24,396 nt of DNA, from positions 1 to 24,396 of IMG/VR virus record IMGVR_UViG_3300046007_001916; one strand, given 5' to 3'. A program made the position numbers and the translations under genes. The notes beneath the pieces were generated by a model. It saw nothing but the letters and a program-made list of their open reading frames with translations, did not search any database and was not told the origin of the DNA. Position 1 is the first letter of the stretch; each line of letters begins with the position of its first letter. Source of the stretch: a virus. Positions 8,627-15,588 of this stretch are shown here, piece by piece.

Positions 8627-8762
8627 ACCGCAAGACAGCATGATGATCCCGATGCACAAGCGTATCGCCATGGGCGAGAAACTTGACGGGACTTCCCTGC
8701 AACCCAAGGGCCAGCAGCCCGCACCGCAGAAGGGAGGTCTCTCGCAAGCGAAGCCCAAATAA
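8613..8762 (+). CDS. Small unknown basic protein overlapping the portal end
   Basis: A 49-residue ORF starts at an ATG seven bases after TCGGAGG and overlaps the portal stop by 14 nt. It ends with TAA at 8760-8762. The product is Met/Lys/Gln-rich (MMIPMHKRIAMGEKLDG, then GLSQAKPK), with no membrane segment. The strong ribosome-binding site, coupled position and lack of any other candidate in this interval support expression. Function is unknown; small basic proteins beside the portal may be minor head proteins. Confidence 0.65.
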   Translation: MATSKPQDSMMIPMHKRIAMGEKLDGTSLQPKGQQPAPQKGGLSQAKPK

Positions 8763-8768
8763 AAACTC

Positions 8769-8954
8769 ATGGCAACTATTTCCGATCTGATCGGCCGAAT
8801 CAAGGCGTCGCAGGCTCAAATTGCCTCGTCCTTGGCGCAGGGTAATGCGCCGAATTGGGACACCTATCAGCGGCTGGTCGGAAGAAACGAGGGACTAGAA
8901 GAAGCCCTCGAAATACTCAATAACCTGATGAAGGAAGACGATGAAGATGAATGA
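8769..8954 (+). CDS. Small helical acidic-tailed protein
   Basis: I do not recognise this 61-residue protein. It is predicted to be mostly two helices (ISDLIGRIKASQAQIASSL and RNEGLEEALEILNNLMKEDD) ending in a DDEDE tail, so it could be a small coiled-coil adaptor. The start ATG lies six bases after the previous stop and lacks a clear Shine-Dalgarno, so it probably depends on coupling. It overlaps the co-chaperonin gene by 14 nt, inside the head-assembly cluster. Confidence 0.6.
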   Translation: MATISDLIGRIKASQAQIASSLAQGNAPNWDTYQRLVGRNEGLEEALEILNNLMKEDDEDE

Positions 8955-9375
8955 ACCGGTAGCGGCTGACGCCGCTGAGATGGCTTGGGCATTTCCGAGC
9001 GTAGACCCCGGTGCGAAACCTCTTGGCGGCCGCATTCTCGTGCAGTTGCGCCGCACCAAAAAGAAGGCAACGAGTGCCGGGATTATCTTGGTCGAAGAGA
9101 CCAAGGAAACCGAGAAGTGGAACAACATGGTGGCCAAGGTCATCGAGGTCGGCCCATTGGCGTTCAAGCACCGCGACACGATGGTCGCGTGGCCTGAGGG
9201 CGCATGGTGCTCGGCAGGTGACTACATCCGCGTCCCCAAGTGGGGCGGTGATCGCTGGGAGGTTGAAGTGCCCGGCGAGGATGACGAAGATCCCGCGCTG
9301 TTCATGATCCTGAACGATCACGAAATCATCGCGAAGGTCACTGGCAATCCGCTTTTGATGAAGGCATTCGTATGA
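8941..9375 (+). CDS. GroES-like co-chaperonin (Cpn10 family)
   Basis: GroES caps the GroEL folding chamber. Phage versions such as T4 gp31 are needed to fold a capsid protein. After an N-terminal extension (1-25), the 144-residue protein follows the Cpn10 layout. PLGGRILVQL (27-36) matches the first strand ('PL.DRVLV'). A Lys-rich mobile-loop region follows, with SAGIILVEET (45-54) where GroES has the GroEL-binding GG-I-V-L segment. VAKVIEVGP (64-72) matches 'G.VVAVG.G'. GDYIRVPKWGGDRWEVE (93-109) matches the 'GD.V.F..Y.G' strand. FMILNDHEIIAKV (121-133) matches the final 'Y.I....ILA.V' strand. AAGGAAG lies five bases before ATG 8941, preferred over ATG 8947. Its location between portal and scaffold suggests a role in head-protein folding with host GroEL, since no GroEL gene is in the window. 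Confidence 0.8.
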   Translation: MKMNEPVAADAAEMAWAFPSVDPGAKPLGGRILVQLRRTKKKATSAGIILVEETKETEKWNNMVAKVIEVGPLAFKHRDTMVAWPEGAWCSAGDYIRVPKWGGDRWEVEVPGEDDEDPALFMILNDHEIIAKVTGNPLLMKAFV

Positions 9376-10319
9376 ACACAGAAACCAAACCCAAAGAAGA
9401 GGTCTTCGAGGTCACCGAAGAGAAGGACGGCTCCGTCATCGTCGAACTGCCCGAGGGCATGGAAGGCGTGGACATGGCTGACGGCGGTCAGGCGGCCGCT
9501 CAGGACGACTCTGGTGACGAAGACCAACCCGGTGACACCGACGCTATCCGCGACGCCCGCCGGGCACGACGCCGCGCCAAGAAAGAGTACATCAAGCGCA
9601 CCAACGAAGAGAAGGATCAGCGCCTGACCCTGCTCACGCGGCAGAACCAAGAACTCATGGAGCGGCTGGCCGCGGTGGAGCGCAAGACGCACACTGCCGA
9701 TCTGGCCCGTCTCGACTCGGCGATTTCCGACGAGGAGGCCCGCCTTGAGTTCTTCAAGCGCAAGATGCGCGAGGCCACCGACAACTCCGACGGTGCGGCC
9801 TTCATGCAGGCCCAAGAAGGCTGGTATGAGGCACGCCGCAAGGTCGAGGCCATGCAAGGCATCAAGCAACGCGCCGTGCAGGCCACAAACAACGACGCAG
9901 GCCCCGCCAATCCTCGCTTGGTCAAGTTGGCCAACCAGTGGATGGAGCGCAACCCTTGGTACGACCCCAATGGTGGGGACGAGGACAGCCAGATCGCCAA
10001 GTTGATCGACAACCGGCTGGCCTCCGAGGGCTGGGATCCCGCGAGCGAAGAGTATTGGGACGAGTTTGACAAACGCTTGCACGCTCGTTTACCGAATCGC
10101 TATACTCACGAACAAGACGACCAACCACGAAGGAGACCTCGAAGTTTCGTCACCGGCTCAAGTAGAGAATCATCGGTTCCCGGTCAAACTGGGAAAACCT
10201 TTGTCCTCGAACCTGAAATGGTACGGGCAATAAAGGATGCAGGACTGTGGGATGACCCCGCGTCACGCAACCGAATGATCAAACGCTACGCCGAGCAGGC
10301 ACGAAACAATAGAGGGTAA
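9372..10319 (+). CDS. Probable capsid scaffolding protein
   Basis: Scaffolding proteins guide capsid shell assembly and then leave or are cleaved. This 315-residue protein has the usual profile: a very acidic N-terminus (1-60), a basic patch (DARRARRRAKKEYIKR), then long coiled-coil helices (TLLTRQNQELMERLAAVERK; ARLEFFKRKMREAT). The Asp/Glu-rich middle contains WYDPNGGDEDSQIA, and the basic C-terminal helix (RNRMIKRYAEQARNNRG) is the kind that binds the shell in other phages. Start and co-chaperonin stop overlap as ATGA. It sits just upstream of the head genes, where scaffolds normally lie. No protease is evident in the window, so any cleavage would need another enzyme. The assignment rests on composition and order, not on a specific motif. 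Confidence 0.7.
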   Translation: MNTETKPKEEVFEVTEEKDGSVIVELPEGMEGVDMADGGQAAAQDDSGDEDQPGDTDAIRDARRARRRAKKEYIKRTNEEKDQRLTLLTRQNQELMERLAAVERKTHTADLARLDSAISDEEARLEFFKRKMREATDNSDGAAFMQAQEGWYEARRKVEAMQGIKQRAVQATNNDAGPANPRLVKLANQWMERNPWYDPNGGDEDSQIAKLIDNRLASEGWDPASEEYWDEFDKRLHARLPNRYTHEQDDQPRRRPRSFVTGSSRESSVPGQTGKTFVLEPEMVRAIKDAGLWDDPASRNRMIKRYAEQARNNRG

Positions 10320-10324
10320 ACATC

Positions 10325-10867
10325 ATGGATTCTCGTCTCAAAAAATCTCTCAACGCCGGTGGTCGCGAAACTCGCGCCAGTGAGGACGCCAGCCGGGCGG
10401 CACCTGAAGAGAAGTTCATGTCAGCGCAGGAGCGTCGAAAGATGTGGAGCGATGAGTGGACACAAAGTGCGCTACCAAAGTTGCCCGAATTGCCGGGCTG
10501 GCACCTTTGCTGGTTATCAACGACCAACAGTTACGACAGCATTGATAAGCGAATCCGTCTCGGATATGTACCGGTGAAAACCGAAGAGATACCCGGGTTC
10601 GAGAATTTCCGCGTAAAGGCTGGAGAACACGCTGGTTTCATCGCCTGCAACGAAATGCTCCTGTTCAAAATCCCGATGGATATGTATCAGGACATCATGT
10701 TGCAGATGCACCATGAGAAGCCCATGGAGGAGTCGGAAAAGATCCGAGTCCAACTGGAGAATCTTCAGGGTGCTCGTGACTCCACAGGCAGGTCTCTGGG
10801 GAGAGTTGAAGGCGAAGGCTTTGGTGAAATCGAACGATCCGTTCCGACGCCCGTATTCCACGGGTAA
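10325..10867 (+). CDS. Unknown head-cluster protein
   Basis: I cannot name a family for this 180-residue protein. Its N-terminus is basic and helical (1-45); a mixed domain follows with GWHLCWLSTTN, RIRLGYVPVKTEEIPGFENF and AGFIACNEMLLFKIPMDMYQ. It ends in a charged helix (EKPMEESEKIRVQLENLQ). The start lies eight bases after GAGGG and five bases after the scaffold stop. Placement between scaffold and capsid genes, with matching codon use, suggests a virion or assembly factor. No membrane or signal segment is present. Confidence 0.65.
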   Translation: MDSRLKKSLNAGGRETRASEDASRAAPEEKFMSAQERRKMWSDEWTQSALPKLPELPGWHLCWLSTTNSYDSIDKRIRLGYVPVKTEEIPGFENFRVKAGEHAGFIACNEMLLFKIPMDMYQDIMLQMHHEKPMEESEKIRVQLENLQGARDSTGRSLGRVEGEGFGEIERSVPTPVFHG

Positions 10868-10891
10868 GGACTTCAACCAAGGAGTAAGACA

Positions 10892-11464
10892 ATGTCTTCG
10901 ACCAATGCTCCGTTCGGTTTGCGCCCCGCTTTCCATCCCTCGGGTTTGGATCGCGCTCAGGCGCTTGCCAACGGTATCGCGTCGGGCTATAGCACCGACA
11001 TCCTCAAGGGCCAACCGGTCAAACTGAACTCCAGCGGCAACATCGTTGTCGCGGCAGCAGGCGATTCCTTCCAAGGCGCGTTTGCTGGCGTGGAGTGGAC
11101 TGACACCACCGGCCGCCGTCGCGTCTCGAACTACTGGCCTGCCTCCACGGCTTACCAGACCGGTTCTTGCGTGGCCTATTTCTACAACGACCCCAACATC
11201 GTTTACGAAATTCAGGCTGCTGGCTCGCTGGCCCAGACCTCTATCGGCGACATGGCCGATCTGAGCAACACCACCGCTGGCTCGACCACGACCGGCCTGT
11301 CGCAATGCACGCTCTCGACCACTCTGGTCGGTGCTGGCAACAGCGCACAGATGCTGATTCGCGATCTGGCTCCGTACCCCGATAACGATTGGGGCGATGC
11401 GTTCACGATTGTTCGCGTAACCATTAACGAGTCGCAGTTCAATGCGGCCGTTAACGCCATCTAA
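10892..11464 (+). CDS. Probable head decoration/stabilisation protein
   Basis: This 190-residue protein begins NAPFGLRPAFHPSGLDRA, an opening common in small phage head proteins encoded just before the major capsid gene. The rest is beta-strand-prone and Gly/Ser/Thr-rich (ILKGQPVKLNSSGNIVVAAA, then FQGAFAGVEWTD), resembling the small beta-domains of capsid decoration proteins. AAGGAG sits seven bases upstream of the ATG. The major capsid gene follows 14 nt later, so the two are probably co-expressed at high level. The specific role is inferred from fold-like composition and position. Confidence 0.6.
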   Translation: MSSTNAPFGLRPAFHPSGLDRAQALANGIASGYSTDILKGQPVKLNSSGNIVVAAAGDSFQGAFAGVEWTDTTGRRRVSNYWPASTAYQTGSCVAYFYNDPNIVYEIQAAGSLAQTSIGDMADLSNTTAGSTTTGLSQCTLSTTLVGAGNSAQMLIRDLAPYPDNDWGDAFTIVRVTINESQFNAAVNAI

Positions 11465-11478
11465 GAAAGGGGTGAATC

Positions 11479-12393
11479 ATGGCCGCTCCGATGCGTAGTA
11501 CCGACTTTCGGTCAATCGTTGAACCAATCCTGAATGAATGCTTCGATGGCGTTTACGACCAGCGTGCTGATGAGTGGAGCCGAGTGTTCCGCGAACAGCA
11601 AGGCATTCCCCGCAACTACCACGAAGAACCCGTCCTGTACGGTTTCGGCGCTGCGCCGGAACTGCCTGATGGCACTCCGGTGACCTATCAGCAGGGTGGT
11701 GTGCTGTTCCTCAAGCGCTATGTGTACAAGGTGTATGGCCTCGCCTTCGCCCTGACCAAAGTGCTGGTTGAGGACGGCGACCACATCCGTATCGGTCAGG
11801 TGTATGCCCGCCACCTCGCTCAGTCCCTGATCGAGACTAAGGAAACGCTGGCCGCCAATGTGCTGAACCGCGCATTCAACGCCTCGTACCCCGGTGGTGA
11901 CGGTGTGGCACTGAACAGTGCCTCGCACCCCATCGTGAACGGCACCTTCAGCAACCTGCTGACCACCGCCGCGAACCTGTCGCAGACCTCGCTTGAGCAG
12001 ATGCTCATCCAGATCCGTCAGGCCGTGGACAACAACGGCAAGAAGATCCGTCTGGTGCCCCGCCAACTGGTGGTGGCCCCCGGCAATGTCTTCCAAGCCG
12101 AGGTGCTCCTGAAGTCCGTGCTGCGTGCTGGCAACGCGAACAACGACATCAACCCCATCAAGTCGATTGGCTTGCTGGACGAGGGTGCCGCTGTGATCTC
12201 GCGTCTGACCAGCGCAACCGCATGGTGGGTGCAGACCGATGCCCCCGAGGGCATGAAGTTGATGATGCGCCGTCGTCTGGAAAAGACGATGGAGGGCGAT
12301 TTCGAAACCGACTCGATGCGCTACAAGGCCACCGAGCGTTACGACATCGGCTTCACTGATCCTCGTGCCATGTATGGCACGCCGGGCGTCTAA
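11479..12393 (+). CDS. Major capsid protein (HK97-fold type)
   Basis: This is the best candidate for the shell subunit: 304 residues, following scaffold and decoration-type genes with a strong AAAGGGGTGA ribosome-binding site. It opens with an N-terminal arm helix (RSTDFRSIVEPILNECFDGV). An E-loop-like region follows (PVTYQQGGVLFLKRYVYKVY), then a spine-helix-like stretch (ARHLAQSLIETKETLAANVL). The P/A-domain segments include KKIRLVPRQLVVAPGNVFQA and SRLTSATAWWVQTDAPEGMK. C-terminal strands (SMRYKATERYDIGFTDPRAM) are typical of HK97-fold capsid proteins. No N-terminal delta-domain or protease is seen, consistent with use of a separate scaffold. A UUCG hairpin follows the stop. Confidence 0.88.
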   Translation: MAAPMRSTDFRSIVEPILNECFDGVYDQRADEWSRVFREQQGIPRNYHEEPVLYGFGAAPELPDGTPVTYQQGGVLFLKRYVYKVYGLAFALTKVLVEDGDHIRIGQVYARHLAQSLIETKETLAANVLNRAFNASYPGGDGVALNSASHPIVNGTFSNLLTTAANLSQTSLEQMLIQIRQAVDNNGKKIRLVPRQLVVAPGNVFQAEVLLKSVLRAGNANNDINPIKSIGLLDEGAAVISRLTSATAWWVQTDAPEGMKLMMRRRLEKTMEGDFETDSMRYKATERYDIGFTDPRAMYGTPGV

Positions 12394-12402
12394 ACATGAG
12401 AT

Positions 12403-12420
12403 GGGGGGCTTCGGCCTCCC
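12403..12420 (+). terminator. UUCG hairpin after the major capsid gene
   Basis: GGGGGGC, the loop TTCG and GCCTCCC form a 7-bp stem with one G-T wobble, ten bases after the capsid stop. The following tract is TCTCTTC, only partly T-rich. It may be an intrinsic or leaky terminator, or an mRNA-stabilising hairpin that keeps capsid transcript levels high. The next gene's ribosome-binding site (AGGAGAA) follows directly. Confidence 0.55.
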
Positions 12421-12438
12421 TCTCTTCAGGAGAACGAC

Positions 12439-12888
12439 ATGGCACAAACCTACTTTGGTTCCGCCCTGCGCTCCGGTTCTGGCACGCTGACCGACACCAC
12501 TGACGGCGGTTTCGTCGTCTTGATGCAGACCAGCACCGTAACCACGAACGCAGACGGAACCGCGTCCAGTACCAGTGTCACCATCCCTGCCGGTTCGCAA
12601 CTCATCGATCTTCTGATTGATCAGGTGCAGAACGAGGTAGTCGGTGGCGGCACCGCAACCGCGATCAACGCAACGGTTGGCACCGCTGCCGCAGGTACCC
12701 AATACCTGTCGGCCACGGATGTCATCGGTGGCGGTCGCGCTGCGCTAACTTTCACCGCTGCTCAGTTGGCCGCGATGGCTGATGTTGGTTCCAATACCAG
12801 CGTCTTCCTGACGGTTGACCCGAACGGCACTATCAGCACCACTCAGGGCATCTACCGCTTCACCGTGGTATACGCCCAGAAGGGTTGA
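12439..12888 (+). CDS. Beta-rich small virion-type protein
   Basis: I do not recognise a named family in this 149-residue protein. It is rich in Thr, Ser, Gly, Ala and Val with alternating hydrophobic patterns (TASSTSVTIPAGSQLIDLLI; SVFLTVDPNGTISTTQGIYR), which suggests a beta-sandwich virion protein such as a head-decoration or fibre-like component. It starts after AGGAGAACGAC, just downstream of the capsid gene hairpin. There is no signal peptide or transmembrane helix. Position supports a structural role; the exact one is not visible. Confidence 0.6.
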   Translation: MAQTYFGSALRSGSGTLTDTTDGGFVVLMQTSTVTTNADGTASSTSVTIPAGSQLIDLLIDQVQNEVVGGGTATAINATVGTAAAGTQYLSATDVIGGGRAALTFTAAQLAAMADVGSNTSVFLTVDPNGTISTTQGIYRFTVVYAQKG

Positions 12889-12899
12889 GGAGGCACATC

Positions 12900-14048
12900 A
12901 TGGGCCAATTCAAACCAATGGTGAAGATGATGACCACCGAGCCGTCCGTTGAGTTGAAACTCAAGAAGGGCGGCAAGGTGGAGAAGAAGATGCAGATGGG
13001 CGGCTCGCCAGACATGGCTGCTCCCGCGATGTCTTCGATGCCCGCTCGTGGCGGCATGATGGGTGCCAAGGCCCCCATGAAGCCCTCGATGGCTGCTCGT
13101 CGTCGCGCGATGCGTGCAATGCCTTCTGGTGCCGCCCCCGCGGCTCCTGTGGGCATGGCCGCTCAAGTGATGAAAGAGGGCGGCGAGACCAAGTCCATGC
13201 ACAAGGCCGAGATGGCCAAGATGGCCAAGACCTCCAAGGCGTTGAAAGAACACGCCGACAAACCCGCGTCCAAGGCCCACAAGGGCCTGAAGACCGGTGG
13301 TGTGGTCATGGGTCAGGGCGGCTACAAAAAAGGCGGCTCGGTCAAGATGGCTGAGGGCGGTTTGCCCAAGAGCGGCATCATCAACACCGAGAACCAAGGT
13401 GGTGAGTACCGCAACACCAAGATGCACACCGCAAAGCCCGACCACTCTCCGGCCAAAACCGGCGATGTGAAGATGGGCAATGCTGGTGGGTACGCTACTG
13501 GTGGCGTTGCAAAGGCGAATGCTGGCGGCTACAAAAAAGGCGGCGCAGCAAAAAAAGCCTACGCGGCGGGGGGAGTTGTTGATAGCGGTGCCCCCGTCGC
13601 GATGCCCCAAGGCCGCAAAAAGCCCAGCGCCCCGGTGTCCATCACCGAACTCTCCGGCACCTTCAAGAAAGGCGGCAAGGTAACTGCCGCTGAAGGCCGC
13701 TTGCAGAAGGCATTCACGAAGGAAAACGCCACGGCCATGAAACAGGCCAAGGCGTACTCCAACGAGGTGTACAGCAAGTACGGCAAGAAGATGAAGGAGG
13801 GCGGCGTTCCTGCTGAGGTTGAAGACCAGTTGAAGACGAACCGCAATCAGCGGGCGTATGAGAACTGGGAGAAGTCTCAGCGCGAAGAGAACGAGGGGAT
13901 GCGTAACGCGATCCTCGGTGCTCCCAAGCGCGTCATGCAGGGGATCAAGGGCTTGTTCTCTCCCAAAGTGCCAGAAGGCAGCGTCACCAAGACCAAGGAG
14001 TCTGTCACTGTGACACCTGCCAAGAAGCGCGGCGGACGAGTGTGCTGA
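12900..14048 (+). CDS. Lys/Gly/Met-rich protein with repeated KGG motifs
   Basis: This 382-residue, strongly basic protein has no catalytic domain that I recognise. It opens GQFKPMVKMMTTEPSVELKL. It contains at least eight short motifs of the form K-K/E/R-G-G, for example KLKKGGKVEKK, MKEGGETK, YKKGGSVK, YKKGGAAKK, FKKGGKV, MKEGGVP and the C-terminal KKRGGRVC. Long stretches are low-complexity (MHKAEMAKMAKTSKALKEH). A more globular helical part lies at about 285-345 (KQAKAYSNEVYSKYGKK; AYENWEKSQREENEGM). ATG 12900 is preferred over an upstream in-frame TTG at 12885 because GAGGAGG (12887-12893) lies six bases before the ATG. Possible roles are DNA condensation, membrane interaction or virion assembly; all are inference. 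A strong terminator-like hairpin follows. Confidence 0.75.
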   Translation: MGQFKPMVKMMTTEPSVELKLKKGGKVEKKMQMGGSPDMAAPAMSSMPARGGMMGAKAPMKPSMAARRRAMRAMPSGAAPAAPVGMAAQVMKEGGETKSMHKAEMAKMAKTSKALKEHADKPASKAHKGLKTGGVVMGQGGYKKGGSVKMAEGGLPKSGIINTENQGGEYRNTKMHTAKPDHSPAKTGDVKMGNAGGYATGGVAKANAGGYKKGGAAKKAYAAGGVVDSGAPVAMPQGRKKPSAPVSITELSGTFKKGGKVTAAEGRLQKAFTKENATAMKQAKAYSNEVYSKYGKKMKEGGVPAEVEDQLKTNRNQRAYENWEKSQREENEGMRNAILGAPKRVMQGIKGLFSPKVPEGSVTKTKESVTVTPAKKRGGRVC

Positions 14049-14051
14049 AAC

Positions 14052-14080
14052 AAGGTGGGGGCTTCGGCCCCCGCTTTCTT
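14052..14080 (+). terminator. Intrinsic terminator with UUCG loop
   Basis: AAGGTGGGGGC (14052-14062) pairs with GCCCCCGCTTT (14067-14077) around a TTCG loop, giving an 11-bp stem with two wobbles. The T-rich run TTTCTT follows the GC core. It lies immediately after the stop of the KGG-rich gene and before the next ribosome-binding site. This is the strongest terminator candidate in the window. Its core matches that of the hairpin at 12403-12420. Confidence 0.7.
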
Positions 14081-14092
14081 TGAAGGAAAGAG

Positions 14093-14398
14093 ATGAAAGT
14101 CCAAACCGTTTCTAAGACCGGCACTGGATCGACCGATGCGGTTGTGATCAACACGAACATCACGCCCGTCAACATCGGCTTTGCCGTGATTGTGACTGGC
14201 ACTGTGAACTACTCCGTGCAGTACTCCTACGACGACCCGAGTGTGGGTTTTTCCACTTGGTTCGACGACGCGACCATCACCAGCAAGACTGGCAATGAAG
14301 ATGGCTCGATCAATTTCCCGATCACGGGCCTGAAGACGCTCGTGAACTCCGGCACCGGCACCGTGACCATGAAGGTCGTGCAGGCGGGGATTGCCTGA
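14093..14398 (+). CDS. Small beta-rich virion-type protein
   Basis: This 101-residue protein consists of short alternating strands (TPVNIGFAVIVTGTVNYSVQ; GSINFPITGLKTL; TGTVTMKVVQAG), suggesting one compact beta domain with an immunoglobulin-like feel. I do not know its family. GAAGGAAAG lies just before ATG 14093, right after the terminator. Its stop overlaps the next start (TGATG), so the two products are likely made together. A structural role is inferred from location. Confidence 0.6.
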   Translation: MKVQTVSKTGTGSTDAVVINTNITPVNIGFAVIVTGTVNYSVQYSYDDPSVGFSTWFDDATITSKTGNEDGSINFPITGLKTLVNSGTGTVTMKVVQAGIA

Positions 14399-15177
14399 TG
14401 TCCACGGTCATCTCCTCAATTACGCGGCAAGGGGCGTTCGAGCCTTTCGAACTCCAAGTCGCTCGCGGCCAGATTCAAGGCCACAGGAATGTCACCGTAT
14501 TCGGCTTCAACCCCGATGTGGACACCACGCAGGTGTCTGTCTGGCCGCTGCCCAGCCTGATCACTTTCCCGGCATCTGCCATCCAGATGACGGTCAGTTC
14601 GACCAGCGCGAACGATACGAGCGCAGGCACCGGTGCCCGCACGGTCGTTGTGCAAGGTCTGGACGCCAACTACAACGAAGTCACCGAGACGGTCACCCTC
14701 AATGGCCAGACCGCGGTGACGATGACCGCATCACTGCTGCGCGTCAACTACGCCTATGTGGCCACCGCAGGCTCTGGCAACAGCGCCGCGGGCGACATCT
14801 ACATCGGCACGGGCACAGTGACCGCGGGCGTTCCCGCGACCACTTACGACATCATCAAGTTCGACTACAACAACACGACCACGGGCAGTTACACCATCCC
14901 GGCCGGGTACACGGGCTATGTGTCTCAGGGCCTGTTCTCCAGCGGCCAGTCTGGCGGTTCCAACCAAGTTCAGGGCCGACTGCTGACCCGCGGTACCAAC
15001 AACATCCGAATGACCGCCGCGCTGACAACCCTAAACAACGGCGTGGCGAACTATGTGTTCGAGTACCCGTTGGCGGTTCCAGAGAAGACGACGATTGAGG
15101 CCACTGCAATTGGCAGTTCGAGCAACAACGCCTGCTCCTCGATGTTCATTCTGGTTCTCGTGAAAGAGGGGCCGTGA
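14398..15177 (+). CDS. Virion structural protein, beta-sandwich-like
   Basis: This 259-residue protein is Thr/Ser/Gly/Val-rich. Residues about 78-108 hold TGARTVVVQGLDANYNEVTE followed by TVTLNGQTAVTM, a block I recall from structural proteins of many environmental short-tailed phages. Further strands include SYTIPAGYTGYVSQGLFSSG and the C-terminal AVPEKTTIEATAIG with SMFILVLVKEGP. There is no signal peptide or membrane helix. It is translationally coupled to the gene before (TGATG) and after. It most likely forms part of the head surface or head-tail junction; this rests on fold-like composition and order. Confidence 0.65.
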   Translation: MSTVISSITRQGAFEPFELQVARGQIQGHRNVTVFGFNPDVDTTQVSVWPLPSLITFPASAIQMTVSSTSANDTSAGTGARTVVVQGLDANYNEVTETVTLNGQTAVTMTASLLRVNYAYVATAGSGNSAAGDIYIGTGTVTAGVPATTYDIIKFDYNNTTTGSYTIPAGYTGYVSQGLFSSGQSGGSNQVQGRLLTRGTNNIRMTAALTTLNNGVANYVFEYPLAVPEKTTIEATAIGSSSNNACSSMFILVLVKEGP

Positions 15178-15581
15178 TGCCAGCCAAGTCCCAAGCCCAG
15201 TTCCGGCTGATGAAAGCCGCGGAGAACAACCCCAAGTTTGCCAAGAAGGTCGGCATCAAGCCGAGCGTGGCGGCCGAGTTCACTGCGTCCAACAAGGGCA
15301 AGAAGGCGTACAGCGGCCTGCCAGAGCGCATGAAAGAGGGCGGGGTGTCCCTTGCTGTGGGCCGAGGCGAAAAAATGCCTGTAGAGCGCGGCGCTGGCCT
15401 CACGGCCAAGGGTCGGGCCAAGTACAACCGCGAGACGGGGTCGAATTTGAAGGCTCCGCAGCCCCAAGGGGGCGCTCGTCGGGACTCGTTTTGCGCGAGA
15501 ATGGAGCCTGTTGCAGAGAAAAGCGATAAGGGGAGTCGCGCCCGTGCGTCCATGAAGCGTTGGAACTGCCCCGGATGGTGA
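15177..15581 (+). CDS. Basic protein with PAKSQAQ-type start and KEGG motif
   Basis: This 134-residue basic protein opens MPAKSQAQFRLMKAAENNP, resembling the 'MPAKSK.QQR.M' start of a widespread family of short uncharacterised proteins. It continues with FAKKVGIKPSVAAEFTAS, a motif MKEGGVSLAV, and a Lys/Arg-rich C-terminus ending KRWNCPGW. ATG 15177 overlaps the previous stop and follows GAGGGG; the in-frame GTG at 15174 is possible but less likely. It shares the K-E-G-G-x-V motif with its neighbours. Function is unknown; nucleic-acid or capsid-interior binding would fit the charge. Confidence 0.65.
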   Translation: MPAKSQAQFRLMKAAENNPKFAKKVGIKPSVAAEFTASNKGKKAYSGLPERMKEGGVSLAVGRGEKMPVERGAGLTAKGRAKYNRETGSNLKAPQPQGGARRDSFCARMEPVAEKSDKGSRARASMKRWNCPGW

Positions 15582-15588
15582 GGTGAAC

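Noticed and set aside
12885-12899. TTG start giving a five-residue longer KGG-rich protein
   Set aside because: The TTG overlaps the Shine-Dalgarno GAGGAGG itself; ATG 12900 has correct spacing to it.
14391-15098. 235-codon + strand frame overlapping the 259-residue virion protein
   Set aside because: The translation is Arg/His/Pro/Gln-rich nonsense typical of an out-of-frame reading, while the other frame has beta-protein character and coupled starts.
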